Part shown: one piece after another, positions 48,908-57,222 of the stretch | How positions within the stretch are numbered: position 1 is the stretch's first letter | Layout: the number at the start of each line of letters is the position of its first letter | Translations under genes and position numbers: made by a program | Notes under the pieces: model-generated | The model's input: only the letters and a program-made list of their open reading frames with translations | What the model was told of the DNA's origin: nothing | Database searches by the model: none | Assembly: GCF_001423615.1 (NCBI RefSeq) | Contig: NZ_LMOU01000002.1 | Coordinates: forward strand, 802,190-866,189 | Source: Microbacterium sp. Leaf159 | Lineage (GTDB): Bacteria > Actinomycetota > Actinomycetes > Actinomycetales > Microbacteriaceae | Length of the DNA: 64,000 nt | Reading direction: 5' to 3'

Positions 48908-49656
48908 CGGGCGTCCTCCTTCCGCCGTGCGGCGAACGCACGGGCCTGTGAGACGAGATCTGTGAAGAGTCGCCGATCCTCGGCGTTCTCCTCGGGGTGC
49001 CATTGGACGCCGACGATGTGGCCGGCCGACGTGTCGACGAAGGCCTGCACGAGTCCATCGTCGGAGTGCGCTGCGGCGACGAGACCCTCACCCAGGCGAT
49101 CGACGCCCTGGTGGTGGTAGCTGTGCACCCGCATCTCGGTCTCGCCGATGATCTCGGCGAGTGGCGTCTCGGTCGACACCTCGACGTCGTTCTCGGCGAA
49201 GACACCCCCGCCGATGCGGTACTTCTCGGTGCCGAGCGATTCGGGCAGGTGCTGCTGCAGGGTGCCGCCGCGGGCGACGTTCACGAGCTGCAGACCACGG
49301 CAGATCGCGAGCACCGGGACACCGCGGCGCTCCGCCGCCTGGAACAGCGCGATCTCCCACGCGTCGCGGTCGACGCGGGCGGGGTCGGTGAGCGGATGCC
49401 GGTCCTCGCCGTACAGCTCGGGGGCGACGTCGGCGCCGCCGGAGAGCACGAGGCCGTCCATGCCCGAGATGGCGGCATCCGCAGCATCCGGATCCTGCGG
49501 CGGGAGAAGCAGCGCGATGCCGCCGACCGAGGTCACGCTCGTGAGGTACTGCTCGGGCAGGAACGCCGCCCTGACATCCCACACCCCCTGCTGCGCGCGC
49601 TCGAGGTAGGTCGTGACGCCGATCAGCGGCGCGGGGTCAGAGGCGCTCGAAGCCAC
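48904..49656 (-). CDS. Gamma-glutamyl hydrolase, PuuD type (class I glutamine amidotransferase fold)
   Basis: A 250-residue peptidase C26 protein: LVLSGGADVAPELYGE, nucleophile Cys119 in AICRGLQLVNV, and VQWHPEEN with the catalytic His and Glu. PuuD cleaves gamma-glutamyl-GABA; relatives cleave other gamma-glutamyl amides. Start set at GTG 49656 (GGGAG 7 nt upstream), giving a 20-bp overlap with the synthetase gene; ATG 49686 is possible. It would release the amino acid product and glutamate at the end of the pathway. Confidence 0.88.
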   Translation of the reverse strand: MASSASDPAPLIGVTTYLERAQQGVWDVRAAFLPEQYLTSVTSVGGIALLLPPQDPDAADAAISGMDGLVLSGGADVAPELYGEDRHPLTDPARVDRDAWEIALFQAAERRGVPVLAICRGLQLVNVARGGTLQQHLPESLGTEKYRIGGGVFAENDVEVSTETPLAEIIGETEMRVHSYHHQGVDRLGEGLVAAAHSDDGLVQAFVDTSAGHIVGVQWHPEENAEDRRLFTDLVSQARAFAARRKEDAR

Positions 49657-50992
49657 GGATGCGCTCCCAGTCGGTGACGGCGGCATCGTAGGCTTCCACC
49701 TCGATGCGGGCCTGGTTCAGGTAGTGCTCGACCACGTCGTCGCCGAACGCCGCCCGCGCGACGGTCGACTCGCTGAAGAGCTTCGCCGCCTCGCGCAGGG
49801 TCGTCGGCAGATGGTCGACCGCGTCCTCGTAGGCGTTGCCGGTGAAACGCTCGGGCAGCGGCAGCTCGTTCTCGATGCCGTACAGACCGCCCGCGATGAT
49901 CGCCGAGATCGCGAGGTAGGGGTTCACGTCTCCCCCGGGCACGCGGTTCTCGACGCGCAACCCCAAGCCCGACCCGACCACGCGCAGCGCGCACGTGCGG
50001 TTGTCGATGCCCCAGGCGACTCCCGTCGGGGCGAAGCTGCCCTTGGCGAAGCGCTTGTACGAGTTGATGTTCGGCGCGAGCAGCAGGGTGAACTCGCGGA
50101 GCGTGGCGAGGATGCCGGCGATCCAGTGCTCCATCACCGGGCTGAAGCCGTGTTCGCCGTCTCCGGCCATGACGGGAGCGCCCGACTCGTCGCGCAGCGA
50201 CAGGTGGATGTGACAGCTGTTGCCCTCGCGCTCATTGAACTTGGCCATGAAGGTGAGCGCCTGGCCGTGCTGCTCGGCGATCTCCTTCGCCCCGTTCTTG
50301 TAGATCGCGTGCTGGTCGGCGGTCTCTCGCACCTCCGCATAACGGAACGCGATCTCCTGCTGGCCGAAGTTGCACTCGCCCTTCACCCCCTCGCAGTAGA
50401 GCCCTGCACCGTCCATGCTGTTGCGGATGTCTCGCAGCAGCGGCTCCATGCGCGTCGAGGCGAGCAGGTTGTAGTCGACGTTGTAGTCCGTCGCGGGCGT
50501 CAGCCCCTCGTACTTGCGCGCCCAGGCGTCGCGGTAGGTGTTGTCGAAGACGATGAACTCGAGCTCCGTGCCCGAGTACGCGGTCCAGCCCCGCTCGGCG
50601 AGACGGTCGCGCTGCCGGTCGAGTATCGCTCGGGGCGAGGGCCCGACCGGCTCGCCGTTCTGCCAGACGAGGTCGGCCATGACCAACGCGGTGCCGTCGA
50701 GCCAGGGGATGTTGCGCATCGTCTCGACGTCGGGCTTCAGCACCATGTCGCCGTAGCCGCGGTCCCAACCCGACATCGCGTAGCCGTCGACCGTGTTCAT
50801 GTCAACATCGACCGACAGCAGATAGTCGCAGGCCTCGGCCCCGTGAGCCAGGATGTCCTCCTGGAACAGCCGCGCCGACACGCGTTTGCCGACCAGTCGC
50901 CCCTGCGCATCCGCGAAGGCCACGATCACCGTGTCGATCTCGCCGGCGGCGATGCCGGCATCCAGCTGTTCGATGCTCAGGTTGCCCGACAT
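49637..50992 (-). CDS. Glutamine-synthetase-family gamma-glutamylamide synthetase (PuuA/GlnA3/GlnA4-like)
   Basis: A 451-residue glutamine synthetase homolog: GTELEFIVF (Glu ligands), KGECNFGQQEIAFRYAE, NSCHIHLSL, NINSYKRFAKGSFAPTGVAWG and NRTCALRVVGSG, LRVENRVPGGDVNPYL. True GlnA has the NRSA(A/C)xR and adenylylation features; this subgroup ligates glutamate to amines instead. GGAG precedes the ATG. It heads the operon with PuuD-like, ALDH and SDR genes and is divergent from an ethanolamine-type permease, so ethanolamine or a polyamine is the likely amine. Confidence 0.88.
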   Translation of the reverse strand: MSGNLSIEQLDAGIAAGEIDTVIVAFADAQGRLVGKRVSARLFQEDILAHGAEACDYLLSVDVDMNTVDGYAMSGWDRGYGDMVLKPDVETMRNIPWLDGTALVMADLVWQNGEPVGPSPRAILDRQRDRLAERGWTAYSGTELEFIVFDNTYRDAWARKYEGLTPATDYNVDYNLLASTRMEPLLRDIRNSMDGAGLYCEGVKGECNFGQQEIAFRYAEVRETADQHAIYKNGAKEIAEQHGQALTFMAKFNEREGNSCHIHLSLRDESGAPVMAGDGEHGFSPVMEHWIAGILATLREFTLLLAPNINSYKRFAKGSFAPTGVAWGIDNRTCALRVVGSGLGLRVENRVPGGDVNPYLAISAIIAGGLYGIENELPLPERFTGNAYEDAVDHLPTTLREAAKLFSESTVARAAFGDDVVEHYLNQARIEVEAYDAAVTDWERIRGFERL

Positions 50993-51148
50993 CTGACGCT
51001 CCGTTCTCGTGCGGTGAAGCGATCGGCCGACCGGCTTCGCCCTCAGAGTAGATCACCTCGTCGTTTAAAGGTAGACGAAACCACCATTGACTGTCACAAT
51101 CGTCCGCAAGGTGCACCCGGCGCCTGCACGCATGCGAACGGAGAGCGG
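50993..51148. promoter_or_regulatory. Divergent control region of the synthetase operon and permease
   Basis: This 156-bp gap holds TTGACT (51087-51092) as a possible plus-strand -35, an ATTG-N7-CAAT repeat around it, an AT-rich TTTAAA (51064-51069), and a hairpin (GGTGAAGC 51013, GCTTCGCC 51034) in the probable leader of the synthetase. No single operator stands out. Confidence 0.35.
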
Positions 51149-52696
51149 ATGTCCCAGCAGAGCAATGAATCCCGCAAGGTCGCCGGAGCGACCTATACAC
51201 GCGCCGGGAGTGATTATTTCGAGAAACGCACGCTGAAGAGATCGGCCGGAGTCTGGGGTCTGTGGGGTCTCGCGGTCGCCGCGGTGATCTCGGGCGACTT
51301 CTCGGGCTGGAACTTCGGCATCGACTTCGCGGGCTTCGGGGGGATGCTCATCGCCTTCGCGATCCTCGTCGCGATGTACTACGGGATGATCTTCGCGATC
51401 GGAGAGATGGCGGCCGCGATGCCGCACACCGGCGGCGCCTACTCGTTCGCGCGATCGGCCATGGGTCCGTGGGGTGGACTCGTCACCGGGGCCGCCGAGA
51501 CCATCGAGTACGTCGCCACCACGGCGGTGATCGTCTACTTCTCGGCGTCGTATGCCAACGGGATCACGAGCGAGCTGCTCGGCCTCGAGCTTCCCGGCTG
51601 GGTCTGGTACCTCATCCTCTACGTCGTCTTCATCGCCCTGAACTCTGCGGGCGCTGCGATCTCGTTCCGCTTCGCGATCGTCGTCTCGGTGATCTCGATC
51701 GGCATCATCCTGGTGTTCTCCGCCATGGCCCTGTTCTCGGGTGCCTTCTCGTGGGATGCCCTGTGGGACATCGTCCCCGACGAGGGCCAGACCGCTTTCC
51801 TTCCGCACGGCGTCCTGCCGATCCTGTTCGCCCTGCCGTTCGCGATGTGGTTCTTCCTCGGCATCGAGGAGCTGCCGCTCGCCGCGGAGGAGTCGCACAA
51901 CCCGACCCGCGACATCCCGAAGGCGGGCTTCTGGGCCCGCGGCACGCTCATCGTCACCGGCCTCCTGGTGCTGTTCCTCAACACCGGCGTGATCGGCGCC
52001 GAGGCCACCGGCACCGCGGGCGAACCTCTGCTCGACGGCTTCCGCGCGATCGTGGGCGACCAGCTCGCCGCTGTGCTCGCACTCTTCGCCCTCATCGGCC
52101 TGCTCGCCTCGCTGCAGGGCATCATGTTCGCCTACGGACGCAACATGTACTCGCTGTCCCGGGCCGGGTACTACCCGCGCTTCCTCTCGCTCACCGGCAA
52201 GCGCCAGACGCCGTGGGTAGCCCTCACGGTCGGTGCCGCCATCGGCTTCATCGCCCTGATCGTGCTCGACGTGCTCACCGCCGTCGACTCCGAGGGTGCG
52301 GGCACCGTGGCCGGTGCGATCGTGCTGAACATCGCCGTCTGGGGAGCTGTCGTCGCCTACGGACTGCAGCTCGTGTCGTTCATCATCCTGCGCAAGAAGT
52401 TCCCGAACGTCGATCGTCCGTACGTCAGCCCGTGGGGGATCCCGGGTGCGGTCATCGCGCTGGTGATCGCCGCTCTGATCTTCGTCGGCTTCCTGCTGAA
52501 CCCGACGTTCGGGCCGGCGATCATCGCGATCGCGATCGTCTACGCAATCATCCTGCTCGGATTCGGCCTGTTCTTCCGGCACCGCCTCGTGCTCTCGCCT
52601 GAGGAGGAGTACGCGCTGTCGGGAGGCTCCCACGGCGACCCGCAGGCCGAGGGCTACGACGCCATGGAGGGCGAGGTCTTCGACGGAAAGCGGTGA
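51149..52696 (+). CDS. APC-superfamily permease, ethanolamine-permease-like
   Basis: A 515-residue protein with about 12 helices. SAGVWGLWGLAVAAVISGDF, SGWNFGIDFAGFGGM and EMAAAMPHTGGAYSFARSAM are close to the ethanolamine permease group of amino acid/polyamine transporters. GGAGAG lies just before the ATG at 51149; the frame is open far upstream only because it is antisense to the synthetase gene. It is divergent from the gamma-glutamyl operon and probably imports its substrate. Confidence 0.88.
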   Translation: MSQQSNESRKVAGATYTRAGSDYFEKRTLKRSAGVWGLWGLAVAAVISGDFSGWNFGIDFAGFGGMLIAFAILVAMYYGMIFAIGEMAAAMPHTGGAYSFARSAMGPWGGLVTGAAETIEYVATTAVIVYFSASYANGITSELLGLELPGWVWYLILYVVFIALNSAGAAISFRFAIVVSVISIGIILVFSAMALFSGAFSWDALWDIVPDEGQTAFLPHGVLPILFALPFAMWFFLGIEELPLAAEESHNPTRDIPKAGFWARGTLIVTGLLVLFLNTGVIGAEATGTAGEPLLDGFRAIVGDQLAAVLALFALIGLLASLQGIMFAYGRNMYSLSRAGYYPRFLSLTGKRQTPWVALTVGAAIGFIALIVLDVLTAVDSEGAGTVAGAIVLNIAVWGAVVAYGLQLVSFIILRKKFPNVDRPYVSPWGIPGAVIALVIAALIFVGFLLNPTFGPAIIAIAIVYAIILLGFGLFFRHRLVLSPEEEYALSGGSHGDPQAEGYDAMEGEVFDGKR

Positions 52697-52723
52697 CGCG
52701 AGAGGAGCGCGACCGGCTCGACC

Positions 52724-52996
52724 CTACTTGCGGTCGAAGTCGAACGCCTTGAGAAGCTCGTCGACAGCCTTGTCGCGCTCCTCCCCGCCCTCGTCGAACA
52801 TGTGCGTCACGTGCGTGCGCAGATGATTCTCGAGCAGCAGACGGTTCAACGACTCCAGTGAGCGCTGGATCGCCCGGGACTGCGTGATGATGTCCATGCA
52901 GTACTCCTCGTTCTCGATCATCCGCGCGACGCCGCGCATCTGACCCTCGAGGATGCTGGTGCGGTGCAGGGCACGCTTCTTGATGTCTTCGATCAC
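52724..52996 (-). CDS. CsoR/RcnR family metal-sensing repressor
   Basis: A 90-residue all-helical repressor (IKKRALHRTSILEGQMRGVA, EEYCMDIITQSRAIQRSLESLN in parts). The usual copper set Cys-His-Cys is altered: C33, H58 and H62 (NHLRTHV). A C-H-H set is that of RcnR-type nickel/cobalt sensors, although the N-terminal His of RcnR is missing. The gene starts with GTG; TACCCT lies 6 nt upstream, implying a leaderless message. No metal exporter is adjacent, so its target is elsewhere. Confidence 0.85.
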   Translation of the reverse strand: MIEDIKKRALHRTSILEGQMRGVARMIENEEYCMDIITQSRAIQRSLESLNRLLLENHLRTHVTHMFDEGGEERDKAVDELLKAFDFDRK

Positions 52997-53002
52997 GCTT
53001 CG

Positions 53003-53008
53003 AGGGTA
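53003..53008 (-). promoter_or_regulatory. -10 element of the CsoR-like gene (leaderless)
   Basis: On the minus strand TACCCT lies exactly 6 nt before the GTG start at 52996. Confidence 0.45.
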
Positions 53009-53025
53009 CTCGGGTCCTGCCTCGG

Positions 53026-53343
53026 TCAGCCCGAGAACGGGTTGAGGACAGCGAGTCCGAGGTCGGCCTCCCGTCCGAAGTCACGCGACCGGTCGATGGC
53101 GATCTCATCCATGATCTGGCCGAACAGGTCTGGATCGACCCCGTCAGGAAGTGGCGGGATGACATCGATGAAAGACCGCGAGGCCTTCGCCGGAGTTGGC
53201 GACCGGAGCCGTTCGTATCCACCGATGCTCAGCAGAACGTAGGCGGGCTCGCCGCGCTTCGTGATCATCACGAGCTGATCGTCGGCGATACGCAAAGCGC
53301 GCGCGACTGATCGCTTGAGCTCTCGAGCAGTGATGGTGAACAC
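53026..53343 (-). CDS. Phd/YefM-type antitoxin, apparently without a toxin partner
   Basis: A 105-residue protein starting GTG after GAGG. VFTITARELKRSVARALRIA and ITKRGEPAYVLLSIGGYERL match the Phd/YefM N-terminal DNA-binding fold. The C-terminal part (DPDLFGQIMDEIAIDRSRDF) is the helical toxin-binding region. No toxin gene is adjacent: the next gene on this strand is the CsoR-like regulator, and DUF445 lies divergent. It is either an orphan or acts with a toxin elsewhere. Confidence 0.75.
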   Translation of the reverse strand: MFTITARELKRSVARALRIADDQLVMITKRGEPAYVLLSIGGYERLRSPTPAKASRSFIDVIPPLPDGVDPDLFGQIMDEIAIDRSRDFGREADLGLAVLNPFSG

Positions 53344-53362
53344 GACGTACCTCGTCTCGGAC

Positions 53363-53426
53363 GGTAGCGGGACTACCCCACAAGATTGGCTCCCCCGCAC
53401 GCCAGCTACCCGCCATTCCGGAATGG
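53363..53426. promoter_or_regulatory. Palindromes between the YefM-like gene and DUF445
   Basis: CCATTCCGGAATGG (53413-53426) is a perfect 14-bp palindrome 35 bp before the DUF445 gene. GGTAG-N5-CTACC (53363-53377) lies nearer the antitoxin start and overlaps its likely promoter, so may be the autoregulatory site. Confidence 0.5.
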
Positions 53427-53460
53427 GATCTGACCGAGCAACGCATGAAAGGATGACGTC

Positions 53461-54738
53461 ATGCCGCGAACCCCGATGGCGCTTCTGTCGCCCGCAGACC
53501 AGGAACGACTTCGCGCCCTCCGCCGGATGAAGGCGGTGGCTCTCGGAGCACTCATCTTCATGGCGGTCGTGTTCGTGATCGCGTTCGCGTTCCAGGAGCG
53601 GCAGCCGTGGCTCGGCTACGTGCGCGCCGCCGCCGAAGGCGGCATGGTGGGTGCTCTCGCCGACTGGTTCGCCGTGACAGCGCTCTTCCGCAGGCCGTTG
53701 GGTCTGCCCATCCCGCACACCGCGATCATCCCGAACCGCAAGGACGAGATCGGCCGTACGCTGGGCGAGTTCGTCGAGACGAACTTCCTCGAAGCGAGCG
53801 TCGTGCGCACCAAGCTCGCCAGCACCGCCATCGCGAAGCGCGCCGGCGAATGGCTGCGCGAGCCGGCCCACGCCGAGCGTGTCGGCGCCGAGGGAGCGAC
53901 GATCGCGACCGCCGTGCTCAACGCCCTGAGCGACGACGACGTGCGCGACCTCATCACCGATCTCGCCCGCGAGCACCTCGTCTCGCCCGAATGGGGTCCG
54001 CCGGCTGGAGCCTGGCTCGAGAAGATCGTCGAAGCGGATGCTCACCACGGAGCGGTCGACCTCGCGGCCGACAGCATCGCCCGCTGGCTGGATGCCAACG
54101 CCGAGTCGTTCTCGGGGCTCATCTCGCGGCGGCTCCCCGGGTGGGTGCCGAAGCTCGCGCACCGCTTCGTCGACGACACCGCCTACAACGAGGCGGTCAA
54201 GTTCGTACGCGCCGTGCAGGCCGATCCGAAGCATCCGGCCCGCATCGCCGTCGACGGCTACCTCGCCCGCCTCGCCGACAGCCTGCAGAACGACCCCGCG
54301 ACCAGGGCCAAGCTCGAGAACGCCAAGGCCTCGCTGTTCGACAGCCCCCGCGTGGGCGCCCTCGCGGCCGAGGCGTGGAACACGGCCAAGAACGGACTCC
54401 TCACCGCCCTCGCCGACCCCGAGAGCGGGCTGCGCGTGCGTGCGGCTCAGGCTCTGCAGGAGGTCGGCGACAGGCTGACGACGGATGCCGCGCTGCAGCA
54501 CCGCGTCGACACCTGGGTGTCGGATGCCGCGGTGTTCCTCGTCGACCGCTACCGCCACGACATCGCGTCGATCATCACCGACACCGTCGAGCGCTGGGAC
54601 CCGGTCGAGACGACCGAGAAGATCGAGCTCATGGTGGGCCGCGACCTGCAGTACATCCGCCTCAACGGCACCTTCGTGGGCGCCCTCGCGGGTCTCGCGA
54701 TCTTCACGATCGCCCATCTGCTGATCCCCGGGGTCTGA
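53461..54738 (+). CDS. DUF445 family membrane protein
   Basis: A 425-residue protein with one N-terminal membrane helix (about 23-43), the conserved EGGMVGALADWFAVTALFRRPLGLPIPHTAIIP core (key parts GALADWFAVTALFRRP and HTAIIP), a long helical middle and a C-terminal helix (GALAGLAIFTIAHLLIP). The family is widespread and of unknown function. AAAGGA precedes the ATG. Confidence 0.85.
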   Translation: MPRTPMALLSPADQERLRALRRMKAVALGALIFMAVVFVIAFAFQERQPWLGYVRAAAEGGMVGALADWFAVTALFRRPLGLPIPHTAIIPNRKDEIGRTLGEFVETNFLEASVVRTKLASTAIAKRAGEWLREPAHAERVGAEGATIATAVLNALSDDDVRDLITDLAREHLVSPEWGPPAGAWLEKIVEADAHHGAVDLAADSIARWLDANAESFSGLISRRLPGWVPKLAHRFVDDTAYNEAVKFVRAVQADPKHPARIAVDGYLARLADSLQNDPATRAKLENAKASLFDSPRVGALAAEAWNTAKNGLLTALADPESGLRVRAAQALQEVGDRLTTDAALQHRVDTWVSDAAVFLVDRYRHDIASIITDTVERWDPVETTEKIELMVGRDLQYIRLNGTFVGALAGLAIFTIAHLLIPGV

Positions 54739-54793
54739 CGTCCCGGTCTCCGTGCACCCGCGTCAGCGCACGCGCGGGAAGTACGATCGCCCC

Positions 54794-55612
54794 ATGACTT
54801 CACCTCAGATCTGGATGATCACGGGCGCAGGCCGCGGGCTCGGACGCGCTCTCACCGAGGCCGCACTCGAGGCGGGGCACACCGTCGTGGCGACGGTCCG
54901 CGGCGAGCATGAGCTGCCCGCGCACGACCGCCTGACCGTCATGGCTCTCGACGTCCGCGACCGTCGCGCCGCGCGCGACACCGTTCGCCGCGCGGTCGAA
55001 CATCTCGGGCGCATCGACGTGCTCGTGAACAACGCCGGCTACGGACTGATCGGCTCCGTCGAAGAAGCCTCAGAGGACGACATCCGCTCGATCATGGACA
55101 CGAACCTGTTCGGTCCGCTCTGGCTCAGCCAAGCAGTCATCCCGATCATGCGCGAGCAGGGCGGCGGACACATCGTGCAGATCTCGACCGTCGGCGCGGT
55201 CGGCACGATGCCGATGCTCGGGCTCTACAACTCCACGAAGTGGGGGTTGGAAGGGTTCAGCGAGGCCATGGCCGCCGAGGTGGCACGCTTCGGCATCCGC
55301 GTGTCCCTGATCGAACCGGGCGGGCTCGACACCGCGTGGGCAGGGCCGAGCATGCGGTTCAGTTCGCCATCCGACGTCTACGACGCGCAGCGGATGGAGC
55401 TGTTCGGCACAGCCGAGGTTCCGTGGCCCCAGGGCGAGTCGGCCGGCGGCACGACACCGACGGATGCCGCAGCCGCGATCCTCGCTCACGTCGACTCCGA
55501 TGACGGGCCCCTGCGCGTGCTCATCGGCGACGATGCTCCTGAACAGGTCGCCGCAGCGCTCGACCTTCGGAGACAGGACTACTCCCGCGATCCCCGGTTC
55601 CCCGGCGCGTAG
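54794..55612 (+). CDS. SDR family oxidoreductase
   Basis: A 272-residue short-chain dehydrogenase: TGAGRGLG near the start, VLVNNAGYGL, STVGAVG and YNSTKWGLEGFSEA with the Tyr-Lys pair. The ATG at 54794 follows TACGAT by exactly 6 nt (TACGAT-N6-ATG, 54782-54787), so the message is probably leaderless. Substrate unknown; this subgroup is often annotated as a ketoreductase or retinol-dehydrogenase-like. Confidence 0.87.
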   Translation: MTSPQIWMITGAGRGLGRALTEAALEAGHTVVATVRGEHELPAHDRLTVMALDVRDRRAARDTVRRAVEHLGRIDVLVNNAGYGLIGSVEEASEDDIRSIMDTNLFGPLWLSQAVIPIMREQGGGHIVQISTVGAVGTMPMLGLYNSTKWGLEGFSEAMAAEVARFGIRVSLIEPGGLDTAWAGPSMRFSSPSDVYDAQRMELFGTAEVPWPQGESAGGTTPTDAAAAILAHVDSDDGPLRVLIGDDAPEQVAAALDLRRQDYSRDPRFPGA

Positions 55613-55655
55613 TCCGCCGGCCCCGCATCAGGTGCAGTTGCTAGGGTCCTCACCT

Positions 55656-56381
55656 ATGGCCGCCGATGACGCATCCACCAGCTCAGGACGCAGGCGAACA
55701 GGCAGGCGTCCGTGGCAGCGGGCCCTCGCAGCGTTGTCTGTGCTGGTCAGCGGCGTCGTCGCCTTCGTCCTCGCCGGCTCCGCCCTGGATCTCGTGCGGG
55801 ACCAGTTGCACCACAACTGCGGGATGCAGCCGCCGGGCTCCGAGGGAGCGGGCACCTGGATCTGCAGCGACGGTATCGGATACCTCGCCATCGCAGGCAT
55901 CCTCGCCATCGGGTGGCTCGCTGTCGTGCTCTCCGGCTGCCTCATCGCTCTGCTCGTCCGCCCCTCGCGACAGGCGCGTCCGGCGCTCGTGATTCTCGCA
56001 GCCGTGTCCGCCGCGTGGGTCCTCGGGCTGACCTGGTACGGGTCGACGACGAATGTTCAGGATCAGTACGCACCGATGACGGGCGCGGAGTACTGGCTGG
56101 AGGCGGTCGGCCCCGCGGCCCTCGTCAGCGTGCTCGGCGTGACAGTGGGTCTGCTGAGCCTTGTGCCTACGGGGCCGCTCTCGTGGATTCTGGGGATCGT
56201 CGCGACAGTCCTGCTGATCGTCGCGACCGTGCTGCAACCCGGGCTGAGCCTCAACCTCATCCCGCCCGTGGGGCTGCTCGCCGCGGCGACCATCCGCGCG
56301 GTCGGTCCCGACACGATCATCCGCCAGAGGCCGCGTCAGGATCGACGGCCAAGGACCCTGCGTGAGAGAACCGGCGCGTGA
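55656..56381 (+). CDS. Unknown membrane protein, about six helices
   Basis: A 241-residue protein with a charged N-terminus (GRRRTGRRPWQR), a helix, an extracytoplasmic loop with two cysteines (HNCGMQPPGSEGAGTWICSD), then about five further helices and a basic tail. No family is recognised. TAGGGT lies 8 nt before the ATG. It overlaps the next small membrane-protein gene by 4 bp, so the two may form a complex. Confidence 0.7.
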   Translation: MAADDASTSSGRRRTGRRPWQRALAALSVLVSGVVAFVLAGSALDLVRDQLHHNCGMQPPGSEGAGTWICSDGIGYLAIAGILAIGWLAVVLSGCLIALLVRPSRQARPALVILAAVSAAWVLGLTWYGSTTNVQDQYAPMTGAEYWLEAVGPAALVSVLGVTVGLLSLVPTGPLSWILGIVATVLLIVATVLQPGLSLNLIPPVGLLAAATIRAVGPDTIIRQRPRQDRRPRTLRERTGA

Positions 56382-56782
56382 ACGCGCTCTTCGGTACGGC
56401 CGCGCTGATCGCCCTGCTTGCACTCGGTATCGCAACCGCCATCGGCCTCGGACTCCGACCTCGACCGGCCCCCGAGTACTGGGCGAGCCTCGTCGCGTGG
56501 AGCCTTCAACTCCTCGCCGCGATGGCAGCGGTGTTCTGGGTGGGATTCCTCGGGATCTCGACACCGGGTTGCGCGCCGAACTGCGACTGGGACCTCCTCG
56601 GCTACAACTTCCAAGGGTTCATGATCGCCACCGCGATCATCCAGTTCGCAAGCCTGGCGCTCATCGTCCTGCTGCGCCGACGCCCGAAGGTCTGGGTGGT
56701 GCCGCTGGCTGCGACGGCGCTCATCATCGTCCTCTGCGTGGTCTCGTCGATCATCGCCTACAAGGCCATGCTGTTCTTCTGA
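56378..56782 (+). CDS. Unknown small membrane protein, four helices
   Basis: A 134-residue protein with about four helices and a loop TPGCAPNCDWDLL containing two cysteines, similar in style to the loop of the upstream protein. It starts with GTG at the upstream stop (GTGA). No family is recognised. Confidence 0.7.
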   Translation: MNALFGTAALIALLALGIATAIGLGLRPRPAPEYWASLVAWSLQLLAAMAAVFWVGFLGISTPGCAPNCDWDLLGYNFQGFMIATAIIQFASLALIVLLRRRPKVWVVPLAATALIIVLCVVSSIIAYKAMLFF

Positions 56783-56851
56783 GTCGCGCCGTCCTTCTGA
56801 ATCATCCGCAGACGTGCGTCGCGGGCCTCAGCACCCGATAGGTAGAGATTC

Positions 56852-56877
56852 GGACTAGTCCGTGCCATGATCTAGTC
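56852..56877 (+). promoter_or_regulatory. PadR promoter/operator candidate
   Basis: GGACTAGTCC (56852-56861) is a 10-bp palindrome, and ACTAG-N13-CTAGT spans 56854-56876. CATGAT (56866-56871), 6 nt before the PadR ATG, may be the -10 of a leaderless message. Confidence 0.4.
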
Positions 56878-57222
56878 ATGGATTCGACGCAGTGGCCCAG
56901 CGAGTGGATACGGGCCGCACTTCCGGGCGCCGTGCTCGCACTCGTCAGTGACGAGGATGCCTATGGCTACCTGATCGCGCAGCGTCTCGCGGCGGCCGGA
57001 TTCGGCACCGTCAAGGGGAGCACGCTCTATCCGCTGCTCGCCCGGCTCGAACAGGACGGCTCGCTCGCGTCGACCTGGCAGGACGGAGCCGGAGGGCCTG
57101 GGCGCAAGTACTACTCGATGACAGACGCGGGCCGACATGCGCTGGATGAGCACCGGGCTGCCTGGGCGGATTTCACCACCAGGACGATGGCAGTCCTCGG
57201 CGACACGAAGGAGTCACGATGA
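56878..57222 (+). CDS. PadR family transcriptional regulator
   Basis: A 114-residue PadR protein: EDAYGYLIAQRLAAAGFGTV, KGSTLYPLLARLEQDGSLAS and GPGRKYYSMTDAGRHAL are the standard winged-helix marks. It overlaps the following membrane-protein gene by 4 bp, the usual PadR/HAAS arrangement in which the two act as a regulatory pair. Confidence 0.88.
   Translation: MDSTQWPSEWIRAALPGAVLALVSDEDAYGYLIAQRLAAAGFGTVKGSTLYPLLARLEQDGSLASTWQDGAGGPGRKYYSMTDAGRHALDEHRAAWADFTTRTMAVLGDTKESR

Noticed and set aside
49613..51148. Long in-frame extension upstream of the permease start
   Set aside because: It is antisense to the glutamine-synthetase-like gene and has no protein resemblance; GGAGAG and the MSQQSNE start at 51149 mark the true beginning.
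53344..54717. Upstream extension of the YefM-like antitoxin frame
   Set aside because: It lies antisense to the DUF445 gene and reads as low-complexity shadow sequence; the family N-terminus begins at 53343.
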